Positions 7,581-16,189 are shown, counted from the stretch's first letter. The stretch is DNA of 38,171 bases from Saprospiraceae bacterium (GCA_020848965.1 JADLHE010000075.1:1-38171); one strand, 5' to 3'. Made by a program: numbers and translations. The notes: a model not told the origin generated them from the letters alone.

Positions 7581-8991
7581 CTGCGTCAAGATTAAAATAG
7601 CTTTTCGCATTTCGGTAGCAAATATCCGCCACCATGCCGCCCAACCACGCCTCATCGTCGGGCAAGAGGCCCCGCTCCACGTCCTGCCCCAGCAAATTGC
7701 AGAGCACCCGCCGGAAATACTCGTGGCGGGGGAAGGAGAGGAAGCTGCGGCTGTCCGTCGTCATGCCGATGAAGGTGCTCAGGATGCCCAAATTGGACAA
7801 AGTATTGAGCTGTTTTTCCATGCCGTCCGCTTGGTCGAGGAACCACCAACCGGAGCCGAACTGGATTTTACCCTTGGTTTTTCCATCGTTGAAATTGCCG
7901 CACATCGTCGCAAATGCCTCATTTTCAGCGGGATTGATATTGTAGAGGCTGGTTTTTGCCAATTGGTCGTCCCGGTCGAGGGCATCAAGGAACTGGGCCA
8001 GTGGCAGTGCCTGCGGCAGATCGCCGATGCTGTCCACCCCGGCGTCGGCACCAAGGGCGGCCAAGAGGCGGCTGTTGGTATTGCGGAGCGGCCCAAGGTG
8101 GAACTGCTGCACCCAGCCCCGTTCGTGGTACATCCGGCAAAGTTCGAGGAGCAAGGCCCCAGCAAAAGCAGCGGGATTGGAGTAGGCTTTGGCGTATTTT
8201 GGGTTCAAAAAATCTTCAAATTCATCCGTTAAGCTCCTCGACATCGCCATTGCCAAGGGCATTTGCGCCAGCCCGTGGTCGGCGATGCTGCAGCCGTTTT
8301 CATGGAAAAAATCCACCCGTTTTTGCAGGGCTTCCACCAAGGTGTTAAAATCCCGGATGGCGACGCCGCTGGCCACTTCCAGTTTTTTCAGATAGGCGAG
8401 GAAAAGAGGGCGGTCGTGGATTTGCAGTGCCTTGTCCGGGCGGAAACTGGGCAGCACCTGCACGCTCCAGCCACTTTCGGCGATGGAGCGGTGGTGTTCG
8501 AGATTGTCGCAGGGGTCGTCGGTGGTGCCAAGCAGTTCCACTTTGAATTTCTCTACCAGCCCCCTTGCCGAAAAGCCCGGCGATTGCAGCAGGCTGTTTG
8601 CTTGCTCATAAATGGCGGCTGCCGATGCCTCGTTCAGGTATTGGTCAATGCCGAAAATGCGCTTCAATTCCAAGTGGCTCCAATGGAACAGCGGATTGCG
8701 CAGCGTTTGCGGCAGGCATTGCGCCCAAGCCAAGAATTTCTGCTGGTCGGAGGCGCTGCCCGTTATGAACTGCTCGTCCACGCCCAAGGCCCGCATGGCC
8801 CGCCACTTGTAGTGGTCGCCCTTGAGCCAGACCTCCGTCAGGGTCTCGAAGCGTTTGTCCGCCGCCAATTCATCTGGTGGGAGGTGGTTGTGGTAGTCCA
8901 CGATGGGCAAATGGGCGGCGTGGCCGTGGTAGAGCCGCCGAGCCATTTCGCTTTGCAGCATGAAATCGTCGTGGAAAATAGTGCTTTTCAT
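7549..8991 (-). CDS. uxaC: Uronate (glucuronate/galacturonate) isomerase
   Basis: I start at the ATG at 8991 (MKSTIFHDDFMLQSEMARRL), giving 480 residues, close to the ~470 of known UxaC. The upstream extension has no family similarity. The amidohydrolase-like metal site is visible near the N-terminus as VDYHNHLPPDELAADKRF. Other family signs are FHWSHLELKRIFGI, the internal DHGL motif and GMTTDSRSFLSFPRHEYFRR. It interconverts D-glucuronate with fructuronate and D-galacturonate with tagaturonate. It is the first gene of the hexuronate set and is divergent from a Crp/Fnr-like regulator. The tail after NAKSYFNL is about 12 residues longer than expected (DAGFLTQKDADF) and is encoded by an intergenic-type repeat carrying the word gacgcag three times. 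Confidence 0.95.
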   Translation of the reverse strand: MKSTIFHDDFMLQSEMARRLYHGHAAHLPIVDYHNHLPPDELAADKRFETLTEVWLKGDHYKWRAMRALGVDEQFITGSASDQQKFLAWAQCLPQTLRNPLFHWSHLELKRIFGIDQYLNEASAAAIYEQANSLLQSPGFSARGLVEKFKVELLGTTDDPCDNLEHHRSIAESGWSVQVLPSFRPDKALQIHDRPLFLAYLKKLEVASGVAIRDFNTLVEALQKRVDFFHENGCSIADHGLAQMPLAMAMSRSLTDEFEDFLNPKYAKAYSNPAAFAGALLLELCRMYHERGWVQQFHLGPLRNTNSRLLAALGADAGVDSIGDLPQALPLAQFLDALDRDDQLAKTSLYNINPAENEAFATMCGNFNDGKTKGKIQFGSGWWFLDQADGMEKQLNTLSNLGILSTFIGMTTDSRSFLSFPRHEYFRRVLCNLLGQDVERGLLPDDEAWLGGMVADICYRNAKSYFNLDAGFLTQKDADF

Positions 8992-9104
8992 GGCGTCGTG
9001 CAAAAGGTCTTGGCCTTGAGGTTCGACGCAAAGAAACATTGATTTATGTCGAATTAGGCGGTAGCTCGCAGTTAAAATTGCTTTATTTGCCCAAAGTGAA
9101 ATCC

Positions 9105-9680
9105 ATGCACCCACTTATTGCCCATTTTCAAACATACTTGCCGCTGAGTGCCGAGGAAATGGAGCTGATTACCGGAAGGGCGAGCCAGCGGAAAGTCAAG
9201 CGGCGGCAGTTGATTTTGCGGGAAGGATTTACCTGCAAGCATTACAGTTTTGTGGTGCGTGGCTGCTTCCGAATGTACGCCATTGACGAAAAAGGCACGG
9301 AGCACAACGTCCAATTCGCCGCCGAGGGCGATTGGATTGCCGACATCGGCAGTTTCCATGCGGGCAAGCCGAGCGGGTTCTGCATCGAGGCCATCGAGCC
9401 ATCGGACATCCTCCAAATCGAGCAGCAGGACTTGTATTTCCTGTACACCAATATCCCCAAGCTCGACCGCATTTTCAAGGTCATCATCGAGAACAAATTC
9501 ATCGAATTGCAGAACCGGGTTTTGCAAAACATCAGCTCCACCGCCCAGCAGCGCTACCTGCATTTTTTGGAGCAATACCCGCACTTAGCGAACCGCCTGC
9601 CCAATACGCAAATCGCTTCTTATTTGGGCATCACGCCAGAGTTTTTGAGCAAAATTAGGAAGGATTTGGCGGGGCAATGA
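9105..9680 (+). CDS. Crp/Fnr-family transcriptional regulator
   Basis: I start at the ATG at 9105 (MHPLIAHFQTYLPLSAEEME); the upstream TTG extension is unlikely. The protein is 191 residues, typical of the short Bacteroidota Crp-like group. A cyclic-nucleotide-binding-type sandwich occupies ~10-120 (RRQLILREGFTCKHYSFVVR, EGDWIADIGSF). A long dimer helix follows, then a helix-turn-helix at the C-terminus (LPNTQIASYLGITPEFLSKI). The arginine/glutamate cAMP pocket is not obvious, so the effector is unknown. It is divergent from uxaC across 113 bp, which suggests control of the hexuronate genes, but that is inference. Confidence 0.9.
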   Translation: MHPLIAHFQTYLPLSAEEMELITGRASQRKVKRRQLILREGFTCKHYSFVVRGCFRMYAIDEKGTEHNVQFAAEGDWIADIGSFHAGKPSGFCIEAIEPSDILQIEQQDLYFLYTNIPKLDRIFKVIIENKFIELQNRVLQNISSTAQQRYLHFLEQYPHLANRLPNTQIASYLGITPEFLSKIRKDLAGQ

Positions 9681-9723
9681 GCGGATTTCTTAAGATAGTT
9701 TAAGGTTATCCCCAATCCATTTG

Positions 9724-9735
9724 TCAGACCTTTGC
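9724..9735 (+). promoter_or_regulatory. Probable -7 promoter element for the beta-helix gene
   Basis: tcagacctttgc lies 30 bp upstream of the ATG at 9765 and fits the Bacteroidota -7 box (TAnnTTTG) with one mismatch. The identical 12-mer occurs at 26489-26500 before a decayed gene. No good -33 TTG is visible here. Confidence 0.45.
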
Positions 9736-9764
9736 AGCCTCATTTTAAATTAAAAATCAGGATT

Positions 9765-10853
9765 ATGAAAAGGATGACGACACTGTTTCTGTTCATATTA
9801 TACGGCCAATTGGTAATGGCTCAGCGCCCCTCCGTACCAACAGATGGGAACGTTTATGTCAATTCTGCATTGGGAATTGATACCAATAATGGCAATAAAG
9901 AAAGTCCATTGAAGTCATTGAGCGAGGCTGCCAAAAGGGTGACTGCATCAGAAGGCGAAGGAGCAATCACTATTTATCTTTCGCCGGGTGTTTATGGTTT
10001 GGCTGAGACCGCAGATTTTAACGCCACAAAATGGAAGTTTTCAAAAAAGAATCGGCTGACAGTGCGGGCCGAAACTTTGCCGGATGACGAAAAATGGAAT
10101 CCATCGGATATGCCTATCCTTATTTCCACCATGCCGTTTTCAACGGAGAAAAACGACAAAGGCGAAACAACTGGCGGGCAAAATTTTGGCATATTGGTGC
10201 AAAACAGCCATGTGACCATCCAAGGTTTGAGGATAATGGGCGAACCCGTCCACGAGAACCCCTCCTACGGCATGTTGATAAGGAATTATCCTATTGTTTG
10301 GGAGGGCAAAAACTTGGAAGATTTAAGGGTTACTCAATGCCTGTTTATCGGCAATAGATTTGCCGTGCCCAATCACCTTGGAATTTTGGCAAATGGTACA
10401 GGCTTGGAGGTTGACCATTGTGTGTTTCACGGTGTCAAAGATGCTGTTGTGATGTGGAACAGCCCGGCATCCAACTCTTCCATGCACCACAACCTCATTA
10501 TAGATAGTTATGGAGGTATCGTTTGGACATGGTCAGCCTCGGATGATTTCAGATTCTACAACAATGTGGTCAGCAATGCCAATGTGCTCTGGATGCTCGA
10601 CAAAGACGAAAAATTGTCTTATACCGTTGAAAACTCAATCATTGTAGGCTACAATTCATTGGTAAATAAAGGTGGCGGCGCTCATGGATTTGGTGAAAAA
10701 GCGGACCCAGCCAAATTGAGAATAAACAAGGATGTAGTTTTGAAAACAACGGGGAAACTTGAAATTATTGAAGACCAAATTAGCAGAATTTTCCTCCATA
10801 TCAAACCCGGCACGTTGGGCGCTGATTTGGGAGCAGGGCTTTTCACCAAATGA
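9765..10853 (+). CDS. Secreted right-handed beta-helix protein
   Basis: The start is the ATG at 9765 (MKRMTTLFLFILYGQLVMAQ), a clear signal peptide cut after AQ. The protein is 362 residues. The mature N-terminus, VYVNSALGIDTNNGNKESPL followed by KSLSEAAKRV, is the usual entry to a pectate-lyase-type or DUF1565-like beta-helix. Stacked short strands with Asn/Gly/His turns follow (VTIQGLRIMGE, VTQCLFIGNRF, LEVDHCVFHGVKDAVVMWNS, SMHHNLIIDSYGG, FRFYNNVVSNANVL). Such folds bind or cleave acidic polysaccharides, which would fit the hexuronate genes next door, but no catalytic triad is evident. It is convergent with the SDR gene. GC content looks lower than in the uxaC region. Confidence 0.8.
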   Translation: MKRMTTLFLFILYGQLVMAQRPSVPTDGNVYVNSALGIDTNNGNKESPLKSLSEAAKRVTASEGEGAITIYLSPGVYGLAETADFNATKWKFSKKNRLTVRAETLPDDEKWNPSDMPILISTMPFSTEKNDKGETTGGQNFGILVQNSHVTIQGLRIMGEPVHENPSYGMLIRNYPIVWEGKNLEDLRVTQCLFIGNRFAVPNHLGILANGTGLEVDHCVFHGVKDAVVMWNSPASNSSMHHNLIIDSYGGIVWTWSASDDFRFYNNVVSNANVLWMLDKDEKLSYTVENSIIVGYNSLVNKGGGAHGFGEKADPAKLRINKDVVLKTTGKLEIIEDQISRIFLHIKPGTLGADLGAGLFTK

Positions 10854-10887
10854 ATTTTATCGCAAAATCAAACCCCAAAACTCCCTT

Positions 10888-11670
10888 TCAATGAATATGA
10901 ATCCCCCCATTCACATCAATAGTAGCCCCAGTAATAAACCCTGAAAGCTCCGAAGCCAAAAACAAGCAAGTTCCCGCCAATTCAATGGCTTTGCCCACCC
11001 GTTTTAAAGGAATGGCGGCTATGACGCTCTTTAATTCCTCCTCATTAATTCCATCCAGCATGGCGGTTTCAATCATGGCGGGGCAAATCACGTTGGCACG
11101 GATGCCCTGCGGTGCAAACTCCCTCGCTATGGACTTGGTGAGGCTAATCACGCCACCTTTTGATGCGGCATAATGCGTGCCTCCGACCAAGCCGCCGCCT
11201 CGTTGGGCAGCCAAGGAAGCCAGATTAACGATGACGCCCGCTTGTTTTTCCGTAAATACTTTTAAAACGCTTTTGCAGATATTAAAACTGCCTTTCAGGT
11301 TAACGTCCATGATATCCGCATATTCCCCTTCGTTAATGGACAATATGCCACCGGATTTAACTACGCCCGCACAATGCACCAAGCAGTCAATTGTGCCAAA
11401 ATTCGCCACCGCTTTTTCAATGGCAATGTCGCAATCGGCTGCATTTCTAATATCGCATTTTATGGAAATCACTTCGGGGTTGAACCCAATTTGCGCTGCA
11501 ATTAAATTGGCAATTCCTTCATTTACAATTAAGTCAAGCACCACGATTTTAGCGCCATGAGCGGCAAAAAGTTCTGCCGTGGCATAGCCGATGCTGCGGG
11601 GCGATGCCGCACCTGTGATGACGCAAACCTTGTTTTCTAAGAGTAGGGGATTGTATTTGTTAATGCTCAT
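10888..11670 (-). CDS. SDR-family NAD(P)-dependent oxidoreductase
   Basis: I start at the ATG at 11670 (MSINKYNPLLLENKVCVITG), 260 residues. It overlaps the end of the CoA-transferase gene by 11 bp, which suggests translational coupling. The Rossmann motif is TGAASPRSIGYA, with Asp in VVLDL favouring NAD(H). The catalytic set is Ser in VNLASLAAQ and Tyr/Lys in HYAASKGGV, and the NVNLKGS-like Asn region is present. It ends GFITGATIDVNGG, typical of FabG-like dehydrogenases. In context it may oxidise the hydroxyacyl-CoA made by the neighbouring hydratase; the substrate is not known. Confidence 0.9.
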   Translation of the reverse strand: MSINKYNPLLLENKVCVITGAASPRSIGYATAELFAAHGAKIVVLDLIVNEGIANLIAAQIGFNPEVISIKCDIRNAADCDIAIEKAVANFGTIDCLVHCAGVVKSGGILSINEGEYADIMDVNLKGSFNICKSVLKVFTEKQAGVIVNLASLAAQRGGGLVGGTHYAASKGGVISLTKSIAREFAPQGIRANVICPAMIETAMLDGINEEELKSVIAAIPLKRVGKAIELAGTCLFLASELSGFITGATIDVNGGIHIH

Positions 11671-12865
11671 AATTAATGGCGGCTTTTTGAGCAATTAAAG
11701 ATGCTATATCAGCAGCGGAATAACCCAACTCCAGCAACAAATCCTGGGTGTCCCAACCGATTGGCACGGCGGGGGCACGAGGCGAAGGATACGCACCATC
11801 CACTTGTATGGTCGAACGGATGACGGCAGCCTTGCCCTCCGTCGGATGGTCTTCAAAAGCTACCAAACCTACGGCTTTCAAATGCGGGTCGGCGGTAAGT
11901 GTTTCGAGCGAATGGCAGGGCATGGCTGGAAGGTCTGCTTGCTGGAAAAGGTCAAGCCATTCGGCAGTGGTTTTGTTTTCTAAAGGGGCCCCCCGCACCG
12001 CAAACCATTCCGCCACATATTTGGCACGGTTGGCGATGGTCGAAAAGCGCATATCGTCCAATAAATCATGCTTATCGGTCAATTTTAAATACGCCCGCAC
12101 CTGTGCGTCGGTATTGATGCTGAAAGAAATATAGCCATCTTTCGTTTTCACGGGCTGGTTGTGCGGGCTTAACAAGCGGAGGTCGCCCACGGGGCCTACG
12201 GGCGGGTCGAAACTCTGCTGCGCCAAATGCTCTTGCAGCACAAAAGCCGCCATCGTTTCGAACATCGGCACTTCGATGCTACTGCCTTTTCCCGTCTGTT
12301 GGCGCTGCATGAGGGCAGCCATGACCGTACCCGCCGTGATTTCGCCCACGACATGGTCGCAAATCAACATCGGAACATAAGCGGGCTTGCCGTCACGGGC
12401 AAGCGTCAAGCCGGCAATGCCCGATGCGCCCTGCAAAACGCTGTCATAAGTCGGCAAGCCGGAATAAGGCCCATCCGTGCCGTAACCCGTAATCATGCAA
12501 TAGACTTTATCAGGAAACTGCGCAAGTATGGTCTGGGCATCCAAACCCAAGCGGGCAAGGGCATCGGGGCGCATATTGGCAACTACGACATCGCATTTTT
12601 CCACCAATTTTCGGCAAATTTCCTGGCCGCCGGGCGTTTTCAGGTCGAGGCAAATATTGCGCTTGCCCCGGTTGAGGTGCAGGTACCCGCCGGAATGTTG
12701 CCCAGTCGGGGAAGCACCACCAAGACCCCGCATCAGGTCGCCGGAGGGGTGTTCCACTTTAATTATCTCGGCACCGTACTGCCCCAATCGCCAAGTAGCG
12801 AGGGGGCCGACCACGACCGTCGTTAAATCCAATATTTTGATGCCTTTTAGTGGTTCGAAATTCAT
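11660..12865 (-). CDS. CaiB/BaiF (class III) CoA-transferase
   Basis: I start at the ATG at 12865 (MNFEPLKGIKILDLTTVVVG), 401 residues, the usual family size. Family signs are GPLATWRLGQYGAEIIKVEH, DLKTPGGQEICRKLVEKCDV, the GYGTDGPYSGLPTYDSVLQG block whose Asp is the conserved catalytic residue, and EVPMFETMAAFVLQEHL. These enzymes move CoA from an acyl-CoA donor (often succinyl-CoA) to a carboxylate. The gene is flanked by a hydratase-like gene (7 bp apart) and an SDR gene (overlapping), so the three probably form an activation-hydration-oxidation series. The carboxylate is not identifiable from sequence. Confidence 0.93.
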   Translation of the reverse strand: MNFEPLKGIKILDLTTVVVGPLATWRLGQYGAEIIKVEHPSGDLMRGLGGASPTGQHSGGYLHLNRGKRNICLDLKTPGGQEICRKLVEKCDVVVANMRPDALARLGLDAQTILAQFPDKVYCMITGYGTDGPYSGLPTYDSVLQGASGIAGLTLARDGKPAYVPMLICDHVVGEITAGTVMAALMQRQQTGKGSSIEVPMFETMAAFVLQEHLAQQSFDPPVGPVGDLRLLSPHNQPVKTKDGYISFSINTDAQVRAYLKLTDKHDLLDDMRFSTIANRAKYVAEWFAVRGAPLENKTTAEWLDLFQQADLPAMPCHSLETLTADPHLKAVGLVAFEDHPTEGKAAVIRSTIQVDGAYPSPRAPAVPIGWDTQDLLLELGYSAADIASLIAQKAAINYEH

Positions 12866-12871
12866 GTCCAA

Positions 12872-13705
12872 TCAATCTATTTTGGCTTCCATTTCCACGG
12901 CAACCGAATTATTATCATCCAATATTTTGAGTTGCCACATGGTGTCGCCGCCCTCGGTTGCAATCGTCATTCTCCGGTTGCAGAACAGGGGCGTTAAATG
13001 TTTGACTTTAATTTCCGTTAATTCCAGTTTTAATTCCGTTCGGATATATTCCGTTAAAAGCAGCGTCGCCAAACCACCATTCACCACCAAATCCGGCAAG
13101 CCTTCCACGTTTTGGGCATAGCCCCTGTCCAAATGTATTTTATGGGAGTTAAAGCCTAATGCGGAATATTGAAAAAGCAATGTTTCATCAGGTACGAACT
13201 GTTTTTGGTATTTGGCAGAACTCGGTTCGGCAGGTGTTTTTTCATTTTTGGCGGAGAAATTTTTACCGTCAAGCAAGATATAGGTTTGGGTTTCAACAAT
13301 AGCTGGATTTAATGCATCAACCGCTCGCAATTCATGCTGTATGTTCACGATTGCCATCCGCCCAGATTGGCTCGTTTTTTCCATTATATTTTTAATAAAG
13401 CTTGTTTTCTCCAAGACGGAACCAATCACAATATCGCCTTGATACGATACGCTCCTGCCGCCCAAGAGCAACCTCGGCAAGCCAAGTTCGGGCATGGGCA
13501 CGCCCAGACCGGGGAACCCGTCAGGTCGCAGAGCGGATTTCCGGGTCTCGCCCGCCAGCAGGAAAAAGTGCCAGCCTTTTGGCAAATGCCTGCCTTCCAC
13601 GTATGGTTGCGCATCCAAATCGAGCATGGAGGCTACCCGACATACCTGTGTGGGGCTGCATATTTCCTGCTTTATTACGGGATGTTCTATGTCCGAAATT
13701 TCCAT
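12872..13705 (-). CDS. HTD2/MaoC-like hot-dog hydratase (mesaconyl-CoA hydratase-like)
   Basis: I start at the ATG at 13705 (MEISDIEHPVIKQEICSPTQ), 277 residues. The layout fits the double hot-dog FAS1-dehydratase/HTD2 group: an N-terminal half with LPKGWHFFLLAGETRKSALR and DGFPGLGVPMPELGLPRLLL, and a C-terminal half with FSALGFNSHKIHLDRGYAQN-like sequence. In the C-terminal half NSHKIHLDRGYA holds the hydratase His and Asp region, and LPDLVVNGGLATLLL follows. Relatives hydrate unsaturated acyl-CoAs, including C4-mesaconyl-CoA. It is first in the minus-strand set and is divergent from the VOC/IclR/BASS set. The substrate remains open. Confidence 0.8.
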   Translation of the reverse strand: MEISDIEHPVIKQEICSPTQVCRVASMLDLDAQPYVEGRHLPKGWHFFLLAGETRKSALRPDGFPGLGVPMPELGLPRLLLGGRSVSYQGDIVIGSVLEKTSFIKNIMEKTSQSGRMAIVNIQHELRAVDALNPAIVETQTYILLDGKNFSAKNEKTPAEPSSAKYQKQFVPDETLLFQYSALGFNSHKIHLDRGYAQNVEGLPDLVVNGGLATLLLTEYIRTELKLELTEIKVKHLTPLFCNRRMTIATEGGDTMWQLKILDDNNSVAVEMEAKID

Positions 13706-13761
13706 TTTGCTTTTCAATGATTGGATAGGGTGGCTTGAGTCAAAACCTTCCAACCCCAAAG

Positions 13762-13776
13762 ATTTTGCAACAAAAT
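13762..13776. promoter_or_regulatory. Candidate 15-bp operator dyad in the divergent promoter
   Basis: attttg-caa-caaaat is a perfect inverted repeat with 6-bp arms in the 146-bp spacer between the hydratase and VOC genes. IclR proteins often bind about 15-bp imperfect palindromes, and an IclR gene is two genes away. The sequence is AT-rich, so chance is possible. Confidence 0.35.
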
Positions 13777-13851
13777 TAGAAAGAGTTTTTTTAAATTTGA
13801 AATTCTATTTTCATATTTGCAAAATTTTTCACCACTTCCAACTCCATTTTT

Positions 13852-14268
13852 ATGAAATTCAAATACCACCACATGAATATTTGCACGGAAGATGTGCAAC
13901 GGACTTCGGCGTTTTACCAAAACGTCTTTGGGCTTTCCCGCATACAGGACGAAGAACATTCGTTGGTAGGAGAAGATACCGCCAACCGCTTCGACGGCGT
14001 GGTTGACTTCCTGACAGACGGTGCGGTCGAGTTCCACATCACCCGCAAAGACGTGAACCTCGGTTTTGAGCAAAAGCAATTTATCAACCCGCTCGAACGG
14101 GGGCATTTCTGCTTCCGCACCGACGATATTGTGGGCTTCAAAAAAAAGCTGGAAGAACAGGGCATCCCTTACGCCGACTACGGCAAATGGGCGTTGGCGG
14201 GCTGGTACCAAATCTTCTTCCATGACCCCGATGGCAATATCATCGAGGTACATCAAACTGGCATGTAA
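13852..14268 (+). CDS. VOC-family (glyoxalase/dioxygenase-like) protein
   Basis: The protein is 138 residues, a single vicinal-oxygen-chelate unit made of two babbab modules. MKFKYHHMNICTEDVQRTSA supplies the first metal-ligand His region. GHFCFRTDDIVGFKKKLEEQ supplies the second, and FFHDPDGNIIEVHQ holds the usual terminal Glu ligand. Roles in this fold include glyoxalase, dioxygenase, epimerase and fosfomycin-type resistance. Beside CoA-transferase, hydratase and SDR genes an epimerase or lyase step is plausible but unproven. The IclR gene begins 3 bp after its stop, so the two are co-transcribed. Confidence 0.88.
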   Translation: MKFKYHHMNICTEDVQRTSAFYQNVFGLSRIQDEEHSLVGEDTANRFDGVVDFLTDGAVEFHITRKDVNLGFEQKQFINPLERGHFCFRTDDIVGFKKKLEEQGIPYADYGKWALAGWYQIFFHDPDGNIIEVHQTGM

Positions 14269-14271
14269 GCG

Positions 14272-15072
14272 ATGAAAAACAAAGAAACGGAAGAGGTCTT
14301 GGACAAAAATGGCGCATATTCTGCCCCCGCATTGGAAAAGGGATTGGACATCTTGGAGGCACTTTGCCAATGCGAAACCGGGCTGACGCAGCAGGAAATT
14401 GCCGCTCGCTTGGGGCGTAATTTGGGCGAGATATACCGGATGCTCAATTGCCTTTTGCAGCGAAACTACGTTGCCAATCAAGGCAATGTATATTCCATTA
14501 CTTCTAAATTGTTTCAATTGTCGCATTTCCACCCGCCAACCTATCGCTTGTTGACGGAGGCATTGCCGATAATGGAGGAGCTGTCGAGGGCGGTTTCGTT
14601 CCCCTGCGATTTGAGGGTTTACAGCAAAGGCGCACAGACCGTCATCGCTTCCATCCAGCCGCCCGACGGCTTGGGATTTATGACCCGTGTGGGCGCAGAA
14701 ATCGAGGTGGCGCCCTCGGCTTCGGGGCGTGTGCTGGTGGCGTTCCAAGACCCAGTCATCATGGAACTTCGGATTAAGGAGAGCCTGCCAGGCAAGCCTG
14801 CCGCCGAAATCGAAGCATTCCGCACGATGCTAAAAGTAGTGGCTGACAAGGGTTTTGCCTCTATCCAGAGCAACCAGTTTGCAGGGCTTCATGCCATCTC
14901 GTTCCCCATTTTTGACATGAACGGCCACGCCGTCGCTGCGCTGACCGTGCCGATGCTCGCCCGCATTGACGGCGAAAAACAGGCAGCGCAAAACGAGGTG
15001 GAAATAAGGCTTCGGGAAAGTGCCGAGAGGCTCAGTAGCCGCATATTTTTTGTGCAAACTCCAACAACTTAA
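14272..15072 (+). CDS. IclR-family transcriptional regulator
   Basis: The protein is 266 residues from an ATG 3 bp after the VOC stop. A winged helix lies at ~18-75 (ALEKGLDILEALCQCETGLT, IAARLGRNLGEIYRMLNCLL), followed by the IclR effector domain (VGAEIEVAPSASGRVLVAFQ, GFASIQSNQFAGLHAISFPI). IclR proteins usually control neighbouring catabolic genes for organic or aromatic acids and sense the substrate or an intermediate. Its position inside the divergent CoA cluster makes it the probable regulator of both arms. Confidence 0.93.
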   Translation: MKNKETEEVLDKNGAYSAPALEKGLDILEALCQCETGLTQQEIAARLGRNLGEIYRMLNCLLQRNYVANQGNVYSITSKLFQLSHFHPPTYRLLTEALPIMEELSRAVSFPCDLRVYSKGAQTVIASIQPPDGLGFMTRVGAEIEVAPSASGRVLVAFQDPVIMELRIKESLPGKPAAEIEAFRTMLKVVADKGFASIQSNQFAGLHAISFPIFDMNGHAVAALTVPMLARIDGEKQAAQNEVEIRLRESAERLSSRIFFVQTPTT

Positions 15073-15106
15073 CCCTAAGCCACGCCGTCATTTTTCCAAT
15101 TTCATC

Positions 15107-16189
15107 ATGGAAAAAACATCCAAATACCTGCTCTTCATCGCTTCCATTTTGGGGCTTATAGCGGTTGGCATTTTAGCCTTTGGCAAAGGCTTGAGCACCA
15201 CAGGTCCATACGTTATTGCTGCGCTGGTATGCTTGGCAATCGGCGGGCTGGGCTACCCAAAAATCAAGCAAAACGCCTTCACCATTTGGGTATTCGTGGC
15301 GTTGGCGGTGGGCATGTATTTCCCCCAATATTTCCGTCAAATCGGCGATTTCAAGTTCACCAGCCTCATCGTGCCGTTGATTCAGTTAATCATGTTCACG
15401 ATGGGCACGGAGATGAGCCTGAAGGATTTCGAAAGCGTTTTCAAGACGCCAAAAGCCGTCGTCATTGGCTTGGTAAGCCATTTTACCATCATGCCGTTGG
15501 TAGGCTTCTCGATAGCCAAGGGCTTCGGTTTTCCGCCTGAAATTGCCGCAGGTATCATCCTGATTGGCTCCGTGCCGAGCGGCGTTTCATCCAATGTGCT
15601 GGCATTTATCGCCAAGGCGAATTTGCCCCTATCCATCACCATTGCCACGGTTTCGACCCTGATGGCGCCCATTATGACCCCGTTTTTGATGAAAATACTC
15701 GCAGGGCAATTCGTGGAAGTGGATTTTGTGAAAATGATGCTGCACGTCATGGAAATCATCATCGTGCCGGTGGTGCTCGGCTTGGTCATCAACAAACTGA
15801 TTCGCAACATGAAATGGCTGCAAACCATCATGCCCAAAATATCCATGTTCGGGATATTGATGATGCTGGTAGTCATTATTTCCGCCGGGCGTGACAACCT
15901 GCTGACCATCGGCCCCCTGCTGTTCGTCGCCTCCATGCTGCACCACAGCACGGGCTATTTGCTCGGCTACTGGAGCGGTCGCCTGACGGGGCTTGACGAA
16001 GCCACCTGCCGCACCATTTCATTGGAGGTCGGTATGCAAAATGGCGGTTTGGCGTCTGGCATTGCCCTACAAATGGGCAAAATAGCGACGGTGGGCTTGG
16101 CGTCCGCCATCTCTGTGCCGTGGATGACGATTTCCGGCTCAATGCTGGCAAATTGGTGGAGAAACCGAAGTGAAAAACTTGCATCATGA
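15107..16189 (+). CDS. Bile acid:sodium symporter-family (BASS/SBF) transporter
   Basis: I start at the ATG at 15107 (MEKTSKYLLFIASILGLIAV), 360 residues, with about ten hydrophobic segments. Family signs are the FTMGTEMSLKDFESVFKTPK helix, GSVPSGVSSNVLAFIAKANL with the unwound-helix Gly/Ser pattern of the sodium/substrate site, and SLEVGMQNGGLASGIALQMG near the C-terminus. BASS proteins carry organic anions such as bile acids, pyruvate or pantoate precursors with Na+. In this cluster it probably imports the carboxylate that the CoA-transferase activates. Its stop overlaps the next ATG (ATGA), so the two are translationally coupled. Confidence 0.9.
   Translation: MEKTSKYLLFIASILGLIAVGILAFGKGLSTTGPYVIAALVCLAIGGLGYPKIKQNAFTIWVFVALAVGMYFPQYFRQIGDFKFTSLIVPLIQLIMFTMGTEMSLKDFESVFKTPKAVVIGLVSHFTIMPLVGFSIAKGFGFPPEIAAGIILIGSVPSGVSSNVLAFIAKANLPLSITIATVSTLMAPIMTPFLMKILAGQFVEVDFVKMMLHVMEIIIVPVVLGLVINKLIRNMKWLQTIMPKISMFGILMMLVVIISAGRDNLLTIGPLLFVASMLHHSTGYLLGYWSGRLTGLDEATCRTISLEVGMQNGGLASGIALQMGKIATVGLASAISVPWMTISGSMLANWWRNRSEKLAS

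Noticed and set aside
7480-8232. Plus-strand open frame opposite the end of uxaC
   Set aside because: Antisense to a clear UxaC coding region and starts inside the repeat element.
13852-14268. Fosfomycin or bleomycin resistance gene
   Set aside because: VOC-fold similarity alone does not support it, and the catabolic context argues for a metabolic role.
13714-14748. Minus-strand open frame of 344 codons opposite the VOC and IclR genes
   Set aside because: Antisense to two well-supported genes and without family features.
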